Shown: piece after piece, positions 1-7,221 of the stretch
Layout: every line of letters starts with the position of its first letter
Position numbering within the stretch: the stretch's first letter is position 1
Source of the DNA: a virus
Reading direction: 5' to 3' (one strand)
DNA length: 20,597 nucleotides
IMG/VR virus record: IMGVR_UViG_3300027082_000009
Span: 1 to 20,597 of that record
Program-made: the position numbers and the translations under genes
The notes under the pieces: generated by a model
The model's input: only the letters and a program-made list of their open reading frames with translations
What the model was told of the DNA's origin: nothing
The model's database searches: none

Positions 1-1
1 A

Positions 2-1090
2 GGTATCGAACTTGAAAAGGATTTGGAGAACTTCAAAGGCTCTCAGGTTCCACTGATCATTTTTGACGAGCTTACCGGGTTTTCTGAAAGAATGTTTTGG
101 TATTTGTTGTCACGTAACCGCTCCAGCACAGGCGTAAAACCCTACATTCGTGCGACATGTAATCCCGTGTCCGAAGGATGGGTCCGCAAACTAGTAGACT
201 GGTGGATCGATGATGCTGGCTATCCAATAGAGGATCGTTGCGGAGTTGTTAGATGGTTTGTCAGACGCGGGGAGGATACGCATTGGTATGACTCTAAAGA
301 GGAAGCCGAAGCCATCTGGGGCGAAGACTCTATGCCTAAGAGCTTTACCTTTGTGAACGCTACTGTTAAAGACAACTTGAAAATCGACCCTGCGTATGAA
401 GCAAACCTTAAAGCACTTACTCGTGTTGAAAGAGAGGCACTTTATTTGGGCAATTGGAATGTGAAGGCAAACTCTGGGACATATTTCCAAAAATCGTGGT
501 GTGAATTTGTAGACCAAAAAAGTGTTCCAAAACCTAAATCAGAAATGCGCGCATGGGACACTGCAAGTTCTGAGCCGTCAGAAGTTAATCCAGACCCCGA
601 CTATACAGCCGGTGTAAAAATACGCCTTGGAGAAGATGGTTATTACTACATCATGCACGCTGTAAGAGATAGAAAGCGCCCATCAGGTGTTAAGAAGATG
701 ATGCGCAAGTACGCCGAAGTCGATGGTCTTAAGTGCGCAATTGGCATTCCATTGGACGCTGGCGGGGCTGGCAAAGCAGTCTTCGAAGACCATGCCAAAA
801 ACCTTGCAGGTTTCAAATTCAAAAAATGTAAAACTACAAAGTCCAAACTTGAACGCTTTGAACCTTTCTCAGCAGCCGCTGAAGCAGGTCTTGTAAAGAT
901 CGTCAAAGGTGATTGGAACGATGAGTTTTGCAAAGAACTTGAAAATTTTGTAGGTGATGGCAAAGGACACGATGACTATTGTGACGCAGTGTCTGATAGC
1001 TTTAATAACTTGTCTCTTGGACAAATCACACCAACAGACTTCAAACTTAACATCTCCAGCATGACTGGACAAAACATCTGGGACATGTAA
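2..1090 (+). CDS. terL: Terminase large subunit, C-terminal part (5' truncated by window edge)
   Basis: This is the packaging motor ATPase/nuclease that cuts concatemeric DNA and drives it through the portal into the prohead. The reading frame is open from base 2, so the start lies outside the window. Near the N-terminus of the visible part is a Walker B-like stretch LIIFDELTGF, with Asp-Glu at about residues 22-23, followed by a coupling-type segment ending RATCNPVS. The RNase H-like nuclease domain begins at RAWDTASS (Asp near residue 186). It ends with a GHDDYCDAVS motif near residue 325, typical of the last metal-binding acidic residues of TerL. A Walker A motif is not visible and must lie upstream. 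Position immediately before a portal gene supports the call. Seen: motifs and order. Inferred: exact subfamily. Confidence 0.93.
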   Translation, partial: GIELEKDLENFKGSQVPLIIFDELTGFSERMFWYLLSRNRSSTGVKPYIRATCNPVSEGWVRKLVDWWIDDAGYPIEDRCGVVRWFVRRGEDTHWYDSKEEAEAIWGEDSMPKSFTFVNATVKDNLKIDPAYEANLKALTRVEREALYLGNWNVKANSGTYFQKSWCEFVDQKSVPKPKSEMRAWDTASSEPSEVNPDPDYTAGVKIRLGEDGYYYIMHAVRDRKRPSGVKKMMRKYAEVDGLKCAIGIPLDAGGAGKAVFEDHAKNLAGFKFKKCKTTKSKLERFEPFSAAAEAGLVKIVKGDWNDEFCKELENFVGDGKGHDDYCDAVSDSFNNLSLGQITPTDFKLNISSMTGQNIWDM

Positions 1091-1132
1091 CAAGAAACCG
1101 TTACAAAAATTAAATTGACATTTTACTAGTTT

Positions 1133-1207
1133 TGTGGTTGACAGTTTGATTATAAATAGCTTATACTTAGAAGTAAGTCAAATATTAATTTAAACTTGTC
1201 AACCGCA
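1133..1207 (+). promoter_or_regulatory. Sigma70-type promoter inside a 15-bp imperfect inverted repeat, upstream of portal
   Basis: A TTGACA -35 box (1138-1143) is followed after 18 bp by TATACT (1162-1167), so transcription would start near 1174. A second TTGACA lies at 1115-1120 without a convincing -10. The promoter sits between two arms that are nearly complementary: 1133-1147 (contains GGTTGACAGTTT) and 1192-1207 (contains AAACTTGTCAACC), with one bulged T and one G-T pair. A small ACTTA/TAAGT hairpin (1166-1179) lies between them. The arms could be an operator dyad, or an RNA hairpin formed only in read-through transcripts from terL. Promoter call is strong; the role of the repeat is inference. 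Confidence 0.72.
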
Positions 1208-1227
1208 TTCATTTTCAAGGGGTTTAT

Positions 1228-2652
1228 ATGGCAACACCTGATACAGATAATACTAAACAGGTTCCCTTGTCAGAACTTGGCGGGACAGGTCTGAGAAATA
1301 CACATGGGAACATTGATGAAGAAGTCATTCGTGATCTTCAATTCCCACAGTGTATTAATACTTACAAGCAAATGGAAACAGATGCACTTATTAGTGGTGC
1401 TTTGTTTGCCGTAAAACAATTTATCAAGGGTGCTGACTGGAAAGTAGAAGAGTATACAGGTATTGATAAGCCTGCTGATGCTGCTGAACAGAAACGCTTC
1501 CTTGAGCAATGTATGGATGACATGGAAAAGTCTTGGGGAGAAGTCCTTACAGATATTCTTTCATTCCTTACATACGGATTTTCAGTACACGAGATTGTAT
1601 ATAAAAAGCGTCTTGGGATGAATCCTCCCGGTGATCGTTATAAATCACTTTACAATGATGGTAAAGTTGGTTGGGCAAAGTTCCCGATTCGCTCACAAGA
1701 TTCTATTGATGAATTTAAAACAACTCCTCGTGGGGATATTGTCAATGTTCATCAAAAAGACTATTGGAACAAGATTGATGTAAAAATCCCTTATCACAAG
1801 TTCCTTTTGTTCCGTACAACATCTTACAAAGATAATCCCTACGGACAATCAATTCTTCGTGGTGCTTACAGAGCATATTATTATCGTCGTAACATTGAAG
1901 TATTTGAAGCGATTGGCATTGAAAGGAATTTGGCAGGTATTCCTGTTCTACGTGTTCCTTCAGAGATTCTTTCCCCTGATGCTGATGAGAATGCCCAGCA
2001 ACTTCGTGCTATGTACGAAACAATGGGCAGGATGCTGAAGAAGAATGACCAAGCATATGTCATGATCCCGAGTGATATCTACGGGAATGGTGACAACGGC
2101 ACTGGTCAGTATATCTATGACATTGAACTTATGAAGTCTGATGGTAATGCTGGGCAAGCAAATCAGGGACCAGTCATTGAAAGATATGACCGTCGAATCA
2201 TGATGTCCATGCTTACAGACTTTATCCTGACAGGTTCGCAGTCAGTTGGCAGTTATGCTCTTGCTTCTTCTAAAGTTGATGCCTTTAAGACGGGTATTTC
2301 AAGTTATCTTGATACTATTGCGGATGAGTTTAATCAGAAAGCTATTCCCCTTCTTTGGGAATACAATGGTTGGGACTCTTCCAAGACACCCAAAGTAACT
2401 CATACTGGTGTTGATAAAGTTGAAATCTCCCCTCTTGCGGACCTTCTCAAGAAGGCTGGTGAGACTGGCTTTATTACGCCTGATGATAACATCGAGAATT
2501 ACTTGCGCAAGATTATCGGACTTGAGCCGATTCAGACGGAAGGTGATGGAAACATCATGGACAGGGCTCGTAGAGAGATGGAAATGAACCCGGAAGAAGA
2601 TTCCAATAATTCTGATGAAGAACCGCCTATTAATCTAATTCCAGAAACTTGA
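1228..2652 (+). CDS. Portal protein (Mu gp29-like / DUF935 family)
   Basis: The dodecameric portal sits at one capsid vertex. It nucleates head assembly, carries DNA in and out, and later binds the neck proteins. The product is 474 residues, a normal length. Seen in the sequence: the segment LISGALFAVKQFIKGADWKVEE near residues 54-75, typical of the DUF935/Mu gp29 portal N-terminus, a central YDRRIMMSMLTDFILTGSQSVGSYALASSKVD stretch (written here as the region around residues 324-355) that matches the portal stem/crown region of this family, and an acidic Ser/Asn-rich tail. The ATG at 1228 follows an AAGGGG Shine-Dalgarno. The gene lies directly after terL and before a gpF-like minor head gene, the usual order. 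Confidence 0.9.
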   Translation: MATPDTDNTKQVPLSELGGTGLRNTHGNIDEEVIRDLQFPQCINTYKQMETDALISGALFAVKQFIKGADWKVEEYTGIDKPADAAEQKRFLEQCMDDMEKSWGEVLTDILSFLTYGFSVHEIVYKKRLGMNPPGDRYKSLYNDGKVGWAKFPIRSQDSIDEFKTTPRGDIVNVHQKDYWNKIDVKIPYHKFLLFRTTSYKDNPYGQSILRGAYRAYYYRRNIEVFEAIGIERNLAGIPVLRVPSEILSPDADENAQQLRAMYETMGRMLKKNDQAYVMIPSDIYGNGDNGTGQYIYDIELMKSDGNAGQANQGPVIERYDRRIMMSMLTDFILTGSQSVGSYALASSKVDAFKTGISSYLDTIADEFNQKAIPLLWEYNGWDSSKTPKVTHTGVDKVEISPLADLLKKAGETGFITPDDNIENYLRKIIGLEPIQTEGDGNIMDRARREMEMNPEEDSNNSDEEPPINLIPET

Positions 2653-2667
2653 TAAGGGAGGGTTACA

Positions 2668-3510
2668 ATGCCAGTTGAAAACTCTCCTTATGATCAAGAG
2701 CAGGAAATCGAAGAAAGCCTTACGGAAGAACTTTTGGCAGCACTTGCTTTAGCATTGTTGTTTTCTGTTGATAATATTGTTATGTCTCAGTTCACTTACT
2801 CTGATCTTAACAGGGTTAATGAACGGTTTAAAAGCAAACTGTCTGAAGTTCTTCCCCCTCTTCAAAGTGCTTCACAGGAATCTGCCCAGATTGGTATTGA
2901 ACGGGCAATACGTGAATTGAAGTTGAAAGACTTGGATATTGATTATTCAAGCCCTCAGTTCAGAAACTTTGTTCAAGATGTATTCGATAAGCACACTGCA
3001 TTTATCATAGCAACTAACAGAGATATGTTCAATACCCTTAGACAGTTTGCTATCGAGAATGGTTGGTCTGAAGCAGAGTTTGCAAGACGATTAAAAGATT
3101 ATATTGGATTAACACCAAGGCATCTTAGGTCTGTGTTAGCAATGGAAAAAGCACTTTCTGAGGATGGTGTTTCAAAAAAGAATCGCCAAGAGAAACTTAG
3201 AAAGTATATCAACAAACTTGTTGATTGGCGTCTTAATCTTATTGCTGTTCAACTTTCTACAGAGATTGTTGAAGGCTCTAAGGATGCTGCTTTTAGTTAT
3301 CTTGTAAGCACTGGTCAGGTTAATGCTGGGGATTATCAAAAGGAGTGGGTCAGTGTTCTCGATGAAGTAACAACACAGATTTGTACATCTTCTCACAGAA
3401 CTCGTGCGAACATTGGAAGCAACTTCCCTAATGGTGTTCCACACCCTCCTGCTTATCCTCCAATCCACAGTTGCCGCAGTGCTATAAGACTAGTAAAAAG
3501 AAATGTTTAA
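2668..3510 (+). CDS. Minor head / head morphogenesis protein (Mu gpF / SPP1 gp7-like)
   Basis: Minor capsid proteins of this family associate with the portal during procapsid assembly and may enter the cell with DNA. The protein is 280 residues and largely helical. Its C-terminus carries the family signature: a conserved Asp and Thr in VLDEVTTQIC, a distant Gly, then PPAYPPIHSCRSAIRLV, corresponding to the usual D..T...C ... PP.HP.CR pattern of the gpF/SPP1 gp7 domain. The second conserved Cys of the usual pair appears replaced (CTSSH). The start ATG follows GGGAGGG with 6 nt spacing, 15 bp after the portal stop, so the two genes are probably cotranscribed and translationally coupled. Confidence 0.87.
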   Translation: MPVENSPYDQEQEIEESLTEELLAALALALLFSVDNIVMSQFTYSDLNRVNERFKSKLSEVLPPLQSASQESAQIGIERAIRELKLKDLDIDYSSPQFRNFVQDVFDKHTAFIIATNRDMFNTLRQFAIENGWSEAEFARRLKDYIGLTPRHLRSVLAMEKALSEDGVSKKNRQEKLRKYINKLVDWRLNLIAVQLSTEIVEGSKDAAFSYLVSTGQVNAGDYQKEWVSVLDEVTTQICTSSHRTRANIGSNFPNGVPHPPAYPPIHSCRSAIRLVKRNV

Positions 3511-3514
3511 AGTT

Positions 3515-3566
3515 TGAGCCGAATAGGGTAGCTCCCGTTCTTGTGCCATCTCACAAGATAGGCTCA
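3515..3566 (+). promoter_or_regulatory. Multi-branch RNA-like structure upstream of the HNH gene
   Basis: Between the minor head stop and the HNH gene, TGAGCC (3515-3520) pairs with GGCTCA (3561-3566). They enclose GGG/CCC (3526-3528, 3534-3536) and a perfect CTTGTG/CACAAG hairpin with a 6-nt loop (3540-3557). There is no U-tract, so this is not a standard intrinsic terminator. Just downstream, AACCT (3574-3578) can pair with AGGTT (3585-3589), covering part of the HNH Shine-Dalgarno. Seen directly as complementarity; function is unknown. Confidence 0.4.
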
Positions 3567-3592
3567 TTTATTAAACCTAGATGGAGGTTATT

Positions 3593-4342
3593 ATGAATTA
3601 TGAGAAAGTATATGACGAGTTGATGTATTCCGCTAAAAAGCGTGGCGAGCCCCATGGATACTATGAGAAACACCATATTGTTCCAAGGTCTCTTGGCGGA
3701 GATAACTCGAAAGAAAATATTGTAAAACTTACTGCTAAAGAGCACCTTGTGGCGCATAAACTCCTTGTGAAGTTTAAAGAAGGAGAAGACAAAAGAAAAA
3801 TGCAGCGCGCATTCTTTTTTATGTTCTACAGTAATAATCCAGAAAGAAAATACTCAACAACTGATCTTGCCAAGGCGCGGGAACAGTACTCAGAGTCTCT
3901 TAAAGGACGGCCTTCATGGAACAAAGGACGTACATTAATACTGACAAAAGAGACAAGGGAACTTCTTTCTAAGAACGCTTATCACGCTTTAGAGTATGTA
4001 GATAATTCTGGTTTTGTTGTAGCAAAGGATTCTACCACAGGCAACAGAATCCGCGTGACAAAAGAAGAGTTTTATAATAATGACAATCTTGTTGGGGTTG
4101 CTTACGGAAACCAAATACCCGAACGAGCCCCTGTTAGTTTTAAAGAAATTTTCTCTGAAGAAGAGAGGAAGAATAAATTTGGAAGGGGCGGCCCCGCCAA
4201 TGGGGCGTCTAGAAAAAAGTCATTAGAAAGGTATGGCCAGATGTCTGATGAAGAGTTCGGGGAATGGTGTAAAGGCAAATCTTCAAGGGGCATTAAAAGG
4301 GCCCTGACATTCAGAAAACAATACTTAAGCGGGGGCTCTTAA
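3593..4342 (+). CDS. Free-standing HNH homing endonuclease
   Basis: Predicted site-specific DNA nuclease of the selfish homing type, 249 residues. The HNH module is near the N-terminus: His27-His28 in KHHIVPRSLGG, Asn42 in KENIVKL, and His51/His55 in KEHLVAHKLL. A NUMOD3-like DNA-binding segment follows around residues 103-125 (GRPSWNKGRT, LTKETRELL), and the C-terminus is Lys/Arg/Gly rich. I prefer the ATG at 3593 because GGAGG at 3583-3587 is correctly spaced for it; an in-frame ATG at 3581 overlaps that Shine-Dalgarno. The gene sits between minor head and protease genes, where no structural gene is needed, and its stop overlaps the protease start (TAATG). Arg codons AGA/AGG are common, unlike the capsid gene. 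Confidence 0.88.
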   Translation: MNYEKVYDELMYSAKKRGEPHGYYEKHHIVPRSLGGDNSKENIVKLTAKEHLVAHKLLVKFKEGEDKRKMQRAFFFMFYSNNPERKYSTTDLAKAREQYSESLKGRPSWNKGRTLILTKETRELLSKNAYHALEYVDNSGFVVAKDSTTGNRIRVTKEEFYNNDNLVGVAYGNQIPERAPVSFKEIFSEEERKNKFGRGGPANGASRKKSLERYGQMSDEEFGEWCKGKSSRGIKRALTFRKQYLSGGS

Positions 4343-4956
4343 TGCCATGGTCTAAAAGCGACTTGCCCACGTCTGCTAAAAATCTTACAGATAAGCAAAA
4401 AGAAATTTTTATCCGCGTTGCAAACTCTATGCTAGAAGATGGCATGTCTGAGGAGCGTGCTATTCGCGGAGGACTATCTAGGGCAAAAGAAATGACAGAG
4501 AAATCAAAATTAATTGACGCTTTTGAGAGCTTCCTTGAAAAACATTTCGGAGGCTCTGAAAAAGAGTATGAACCGCAGGTTGATGTTACAAAGGCTCTTG
4601 ATGAAGAGCAACGCATGGCTTTGTTTGTTGTCTTAGAACCAGATACTTATGATCTTCACAATGACACTTACTCTGCTGAAGAAGTTTGGAAAGCTTGCAA
4701 TAATTTTAATCAGCACAGCATGAAAGCCAATCTGTTCCATCGTATTGAAACAGAAGACATGAAATTTGTACAGTCTTTTATTTCACCTTCTGATTTCTCA
4801 TTAGACGATGGAAGGACGATTAAGAAAGGGACGTGGCTTGCTTGGGCATACTTTCCAGAAACAGATGTTGGACAAAAACTCTGGAAGGGTGTTAAAGACG
4901 GTAAGTTCAACGGACTTAGTATCCAAGCAAGAGCTATTGTGGAGGAGATTGAGTAA
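4342..4956 (+). CDS. Prohead protease, XkdF-like, with ChaB-like N-terminal domain
   Basis: Probable head-maturation serine protease that cleaves scaffold and capsid proteins. The 204-residue product has two parts. Residues 1-50 (MPWSKSDLPTSAKNL, then a helical stretch ending RAKEMTE) resemble a ChaB domain. From about residue 90, EEQRMALFVVLEPDTYDLHND, a VQSFISPSDF strand and KKGTWLAWAYFP ... GKFNGLSIQARA match the XkdF-like putative protease family of PBSX-type phages. Catalytic residues cannot be assigned firmly by eye; the Ser in FVQSF and His in the NQHSM/LFHRIE region are candidates. The start overlaps the HNH stop (TAATG), and the stop overlaps the next start in the same way. Confidence 0.8.
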   Translation: MPWSKSDLPTSAKNLTDKQKEIFIRVANSMLEDGMSEERAIRGGLSRAKEMTEKSKLIDAFESFLEKHFGGSEKEYEPQVDVTKALDEEQRMALFVVLEPDTYDLHNDTYSAEEVWKACNNFNQHSMKANLFHRIETEDMKFVQSFISPSDFSLDDGRTIKKGTWLAWAYFPETDVGQKLWKGVKDGKFNGLSIQARAIVEEIE

Positions 4957-5720
4957 TGGACACAGCTAAGAAAAAGCGACTTAGTAAGTTTAACTTTGAA
5001 TATGATGGCGCCGCAGTGGCACTTGTTGGGGATTTCCAAGGCGGCCCCGCGAATGGCGTTACAACCCTTATAACAAAGGCTACCGAAGATATTACTTCAG
5101 GTGACCTTGAAAAAGCTTTGGGGGAAACCCCTAAAGACTTCTCATCTTCAGTGCAGGATGGGGAGAATGTTGTATCTAAAACTGAAGATGACACTATTTC
5201 AAAAACTAAAGAGGATGACTCTAAAATGACTGAACAAGTTACTGACACTAATCTTGAAGAGCAGATTGAAAAGGCTGCTGAAGCAATTGTCGCAAAGCGT
5301 GTAGAGGCCCTTGAGAAGTCTTACGAAGAAAAGCTTCAAGAGCAATCTAAAGAAGTCGAACTTCTGAAGGCTCGTGAGACTGCCCGTGAGAAGCAAGAGT
5401 ATCTGGCTAAAGCTGAAGAGTTTGCCAAGTATCTTGGTGAAGAAGCTGATAAAGAAGCCATTGCCAAAGCTATTCAGAGTGTTGAGCAGTCTGAGGATGC
5501 AAAGCCAGTTCTGGATATTCTGAAGTCTCTGAAGGGTATGGTTGAGCAGACTGATGACAAGCTGTTTGAGGAAGTTGGCAAGTCCACCACTCAAGACCAG
5601 CCTACTGATATGGAAACCAAAGTTGAAGCTCTTCAGAAATCCCTTATGAAAGATGAAGGTCTTTCTGAGCACGCTGCTTACGTTCGGGCTTTTGACGAAG
5701 TTCGCGCTGAATCTAAATAA
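4956..5720 (+). CDS. Capsid scaffold-like protein
   Basis: Likely internal scaffold for prohead assembly, 254 residues. The N-terminus has a small hydrophobic/glycine segment (GAAVALVGDFQGGPANGVTT, residues 18-37). This resembles the end of XkdF/protease-type domains and may be the protease-recognised or protease-associated portion. Residues about 100-160 form a highly charged coiled coil (repeated Glu/Lys/Ala with EEQIEKAAEAI, EKLQEQSKEVELLKA). The C-terminus is a short helical hairpin ending HAAYVRAFDEVRAESK, as in many scaffolds where the tail binds the capsid protein. An in-frame ATG at 5226 with GAGGA 10 nt upstream could give a 164-residue scaffold-only product. Position between protease and decoration genes is typical. 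Confidence 0.7.
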   Translation: MDTAKKKRLSKFNFEYDGAAVALVGDFQGGPANGVTTLITKATEDITSGDLEKALGETPKDFSSSVQDGENVVSKTEDDTISKTKEDDSKMTEQVTDTNLEEQIEKAAEAIVAKRVEALEKSYEEKLQEQSKEVELLKARETAREKQEYLAKAEEFAKYLGEEADKEAIAKAIQSVEQSEDAKPVLDILKSLKGMVEQTDDKLFEEVGKSTTQDQPTDMETKVEALQKSLMKDEGLSEHAAYVRAFDEVRAESK

Positions 5721-5755
5721 TAGCATTTCCCATTACTATCTAGGAGATATAATTA

Positions 5756-6136
5756 ATGTCTTATAATATTGATACCATTAACGAATTTGGCAACCTCCCG
5801 TTCGTTACTGATGACACCCTTGCTGATCAAGCTGCTCGCTTTGTCCAAGTTGGCGCTGATGGCGTTGTGACTGTTGCAGGCGCTGGTGAAGTTGCTGACG
5901 GCGTTCTTCGCAACAACCCCGTTACTGGTGAAGCCCCCGCAATCGGCATGGACGGCTTCCCCTATGTGGTCGCTGGTGAAGCACTGTCTATTGGTGATGT
6001 CGTGGCCTCTGACGCCAATGGCGCTGCTGTGGTTGCTGCCGGTGGCGCTGTCAACATGGGCAAGGTTCTTGAGGCCGCTGCCTCTGGTGAGAAAGCCCGC
6101 ATCAAACTTTACGATGGTTCTACCACCACCGCTTAA
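5756..6136 (+). CDS. Capsid decoration protein (DUF2190-like)
   Basis: Small outer-capsid cement/decoration protein, 126 residues. The sequence is rich in Ala, Gly and Val, with alternating beta-type segments: RFVQVGADGVVTVAGAGEVADGV, ALSIGDVVASDANGAAVVAAGG, ARIKLYDGS. This matches the beta-tulip-like DUF2190 proteins encoded just before many phage major capsid genes. A strong Shine-Dalgarno (AGGAGAT) precedes the ATG with about 7 nt spacing. Codon choice (GGC, GCC, CGC, AAC) is distinctly more GC-rich than that of most neighbours and is shared with the capsid gene, as expected for a very highly expressed product. Confidence 0.78.
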   Translation: MSYNIDTINEFGNLPFVTDDTLADQAARFVQVGADGVVTVAGAGEVADGVLRNNPVTGEAPAIGMDGFPYVVAGEALSIGDVVASDANGAAVVAAGGAVNMGKVLEAAASGEKARIKLYDGSTTTA

Positions 6137-6168
6137 TCTTAATTAAAATATTTTTGGAGGTTGTTTAA

Positions 6169-7146
6169 ATGCCGCTTAATACTGTGAATGATGTAAAACG
6201 TTTTGATAAGTACCTGACTAATTTCTCTGTTGAACTTATGCAGAGTGAGTCGGTCTTCAAAGCGCATCGAATTCTCCCGACTGTTCCGGTTCGCCAGCGT
6301 TCCGATTTCTTCCGCATCTTTGACCAAGGCGCCTTCCTTAAGCCGCAAATGAAGCCTCTTGCTGATGGCTCTCAAACTGCCGCTATGGATTACAGCTACA
6401 GCGAAGGTCAGTATGCAATTAAGACTTGGGGCCTGCACAAAGATACTGGTCCGCAAGCTTACGCAAACGCTGATGATGATCTGAATCTTGATCGTCGTAC
6501 CGTTGCTGCTCTGACTCGTCAGGGCCTTCTGCACCAAGAAATTAACTGGCACAATGCCTTCTTCGGCACTGGCAAGTGGTCTACTGACCTGACTGGTGTT
6601 GCCTCTAGCCCGTCTACTGGCGAGTTCCTGCAATTCAGCGACGCTTCTTCTGACCCGATTGGTACTGTTAAGTCTGCAATCACCCAGCAGCAGATTCTCT
6701 CCGGTGGATTCAGGCCCAATGTACTGATTATGCCCCGCCAGGTGTTTGATGTTCTTACTGAGCATCCTGACATTATCGACAAGATTAACCGTGGTCAGAC
6801 CACCAATGCTGCTATTGCCAATGAGCAGGTTCTCGCTGCAATCTTCAGCCTTGAAGAAGTTGTCGTGCTGGATGCAGTTGTTGACCAAACCGGCTCTAAC
6901 GAGATTCTTGGTGGCAAAGGCATGCTGCTGATGTATCGTGACGGCAATGCTGGTCTTGAGTCTCCGACTGCCGCTGTTAAGTTCGAGTGGACCCGTCTGA
7001 GTGACTTCATGACTGTTGGTAATGCTATTTATCGTTATGAGCATCCGCTGGCAGAAGGCACCGTCCGTCATGAAATTAAGCAAGCTTTCGACTATCGAAT
7101 CACTGCGCCTGATCTTGCGACCTACTTCGATGCTGTTATCGCTTAA
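6169..7146 (+). CDS. Major capsid protein (HK97 fold)
   Basis: Main shell protein, 325 residues. The N-terminus (VNDVKRFDKYLTNFSVELMQ) and the following segment to IFDQGAFLKPQMKPLADGSQ match capsid proteins of the HK97-fold family found in Mu-like/Pam3-like myophages. In the central A domain are GGFRPNVLIMPRQVFDVLTEHPDIIDKI and a LGGKGMLLMYRD strand. The C-terminal part carries WTRLSDFMTVGNAIYRYEHP and HEIKQAFDYRITAPDLATYF, typical of the P-domain end. It sits directly after the decoration gene, with TGGAGGTTG as Shine-Dalgarno. Codon use (CTG, CGT, GGC, AAC) suggests high expression. No N-terminal propeptide is evident, so the scaffold is likely separate. Confidence 0.92.
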   Translation: MPLNTVNDVKRFDKYLTNFSVELMQSESVFKAHRILPTVPVRQRSDFFRIFDQGAFLKPQMKPLADGSQTAAMDYSYSEGQYAIKTWGLHKDTGPQAYANADDDLNLDRRTVAALTRQGLLHQEINWHNAFFGTGKWSTDLTGVASSPSTGEFLQFSDASSDPIGTVKSAITQQQILSGGFRPNVLIMPRQVFDVLTEHPDIIDKINRGQTTNAAIANEQVLAAIFSLEEVVVLDAVVDQTGSNEILGGKGMLLMYRDGNAGLESPTAAVKFEWTRLSDFMTVGNAIYRYEHPLAEGTVRHEIKQAFDYRITAPDLATYFDAVIA

Positions 7147-7149
7147 GAC

Positions 7150-7178
7150 TTGACTTTCTAGGTTAATATCTGTATGAT
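7150..7178 (+). promoter_or_regulatory. Sigma70-type promoter for the GIY-YIG endonuclease gene
   Basis: TTGACT (7150-7155), a 17-bp spacer and TATGAT (7173-7178) form a near-consensus promoter just after the capsid stop codon. The predicted start point is about 7184-7186, inside the left arm of the hairpin described at 7177-7220. Confidence 0.75.
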
Positions 7179-7220
7179 AGACCTCTGGATTCGTTTTATC
7201 AAAACATGAAGGAGGTCTAT
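7177..7220 (+). promoter_or_regulatory. Hairpin sequestering the endonuclease ribosome binding site
   Basis: ATAGACCTC (7177-7185) and GAGGTCTAT (7212-7220) form a perfect 9-bp stem around a 26-nt loop. The right arm contains most of the GGAGGT Shine-Dalgarno (7211-7216) that serves the TTG start at 7222. A read-through transcript from the capsid gene would hide the site. A transcript from the local promoter starts at the end of the left arm, so it could not form the stem. T4 is known to use RBS-masking hairpins of this kind on homing-endonuclease genes such as I-TevI. Confidence 0.7.
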
Positions 7221-7221
7221 T

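Noticed and set aside
5199-5726. Minus-strand open frame of 175 codons opposite the scaffold gene
   Set aside because: Leu/Phe-rich antisense translation of Glu/Lys-rich coiled-coil codons; no ribosome binding site.
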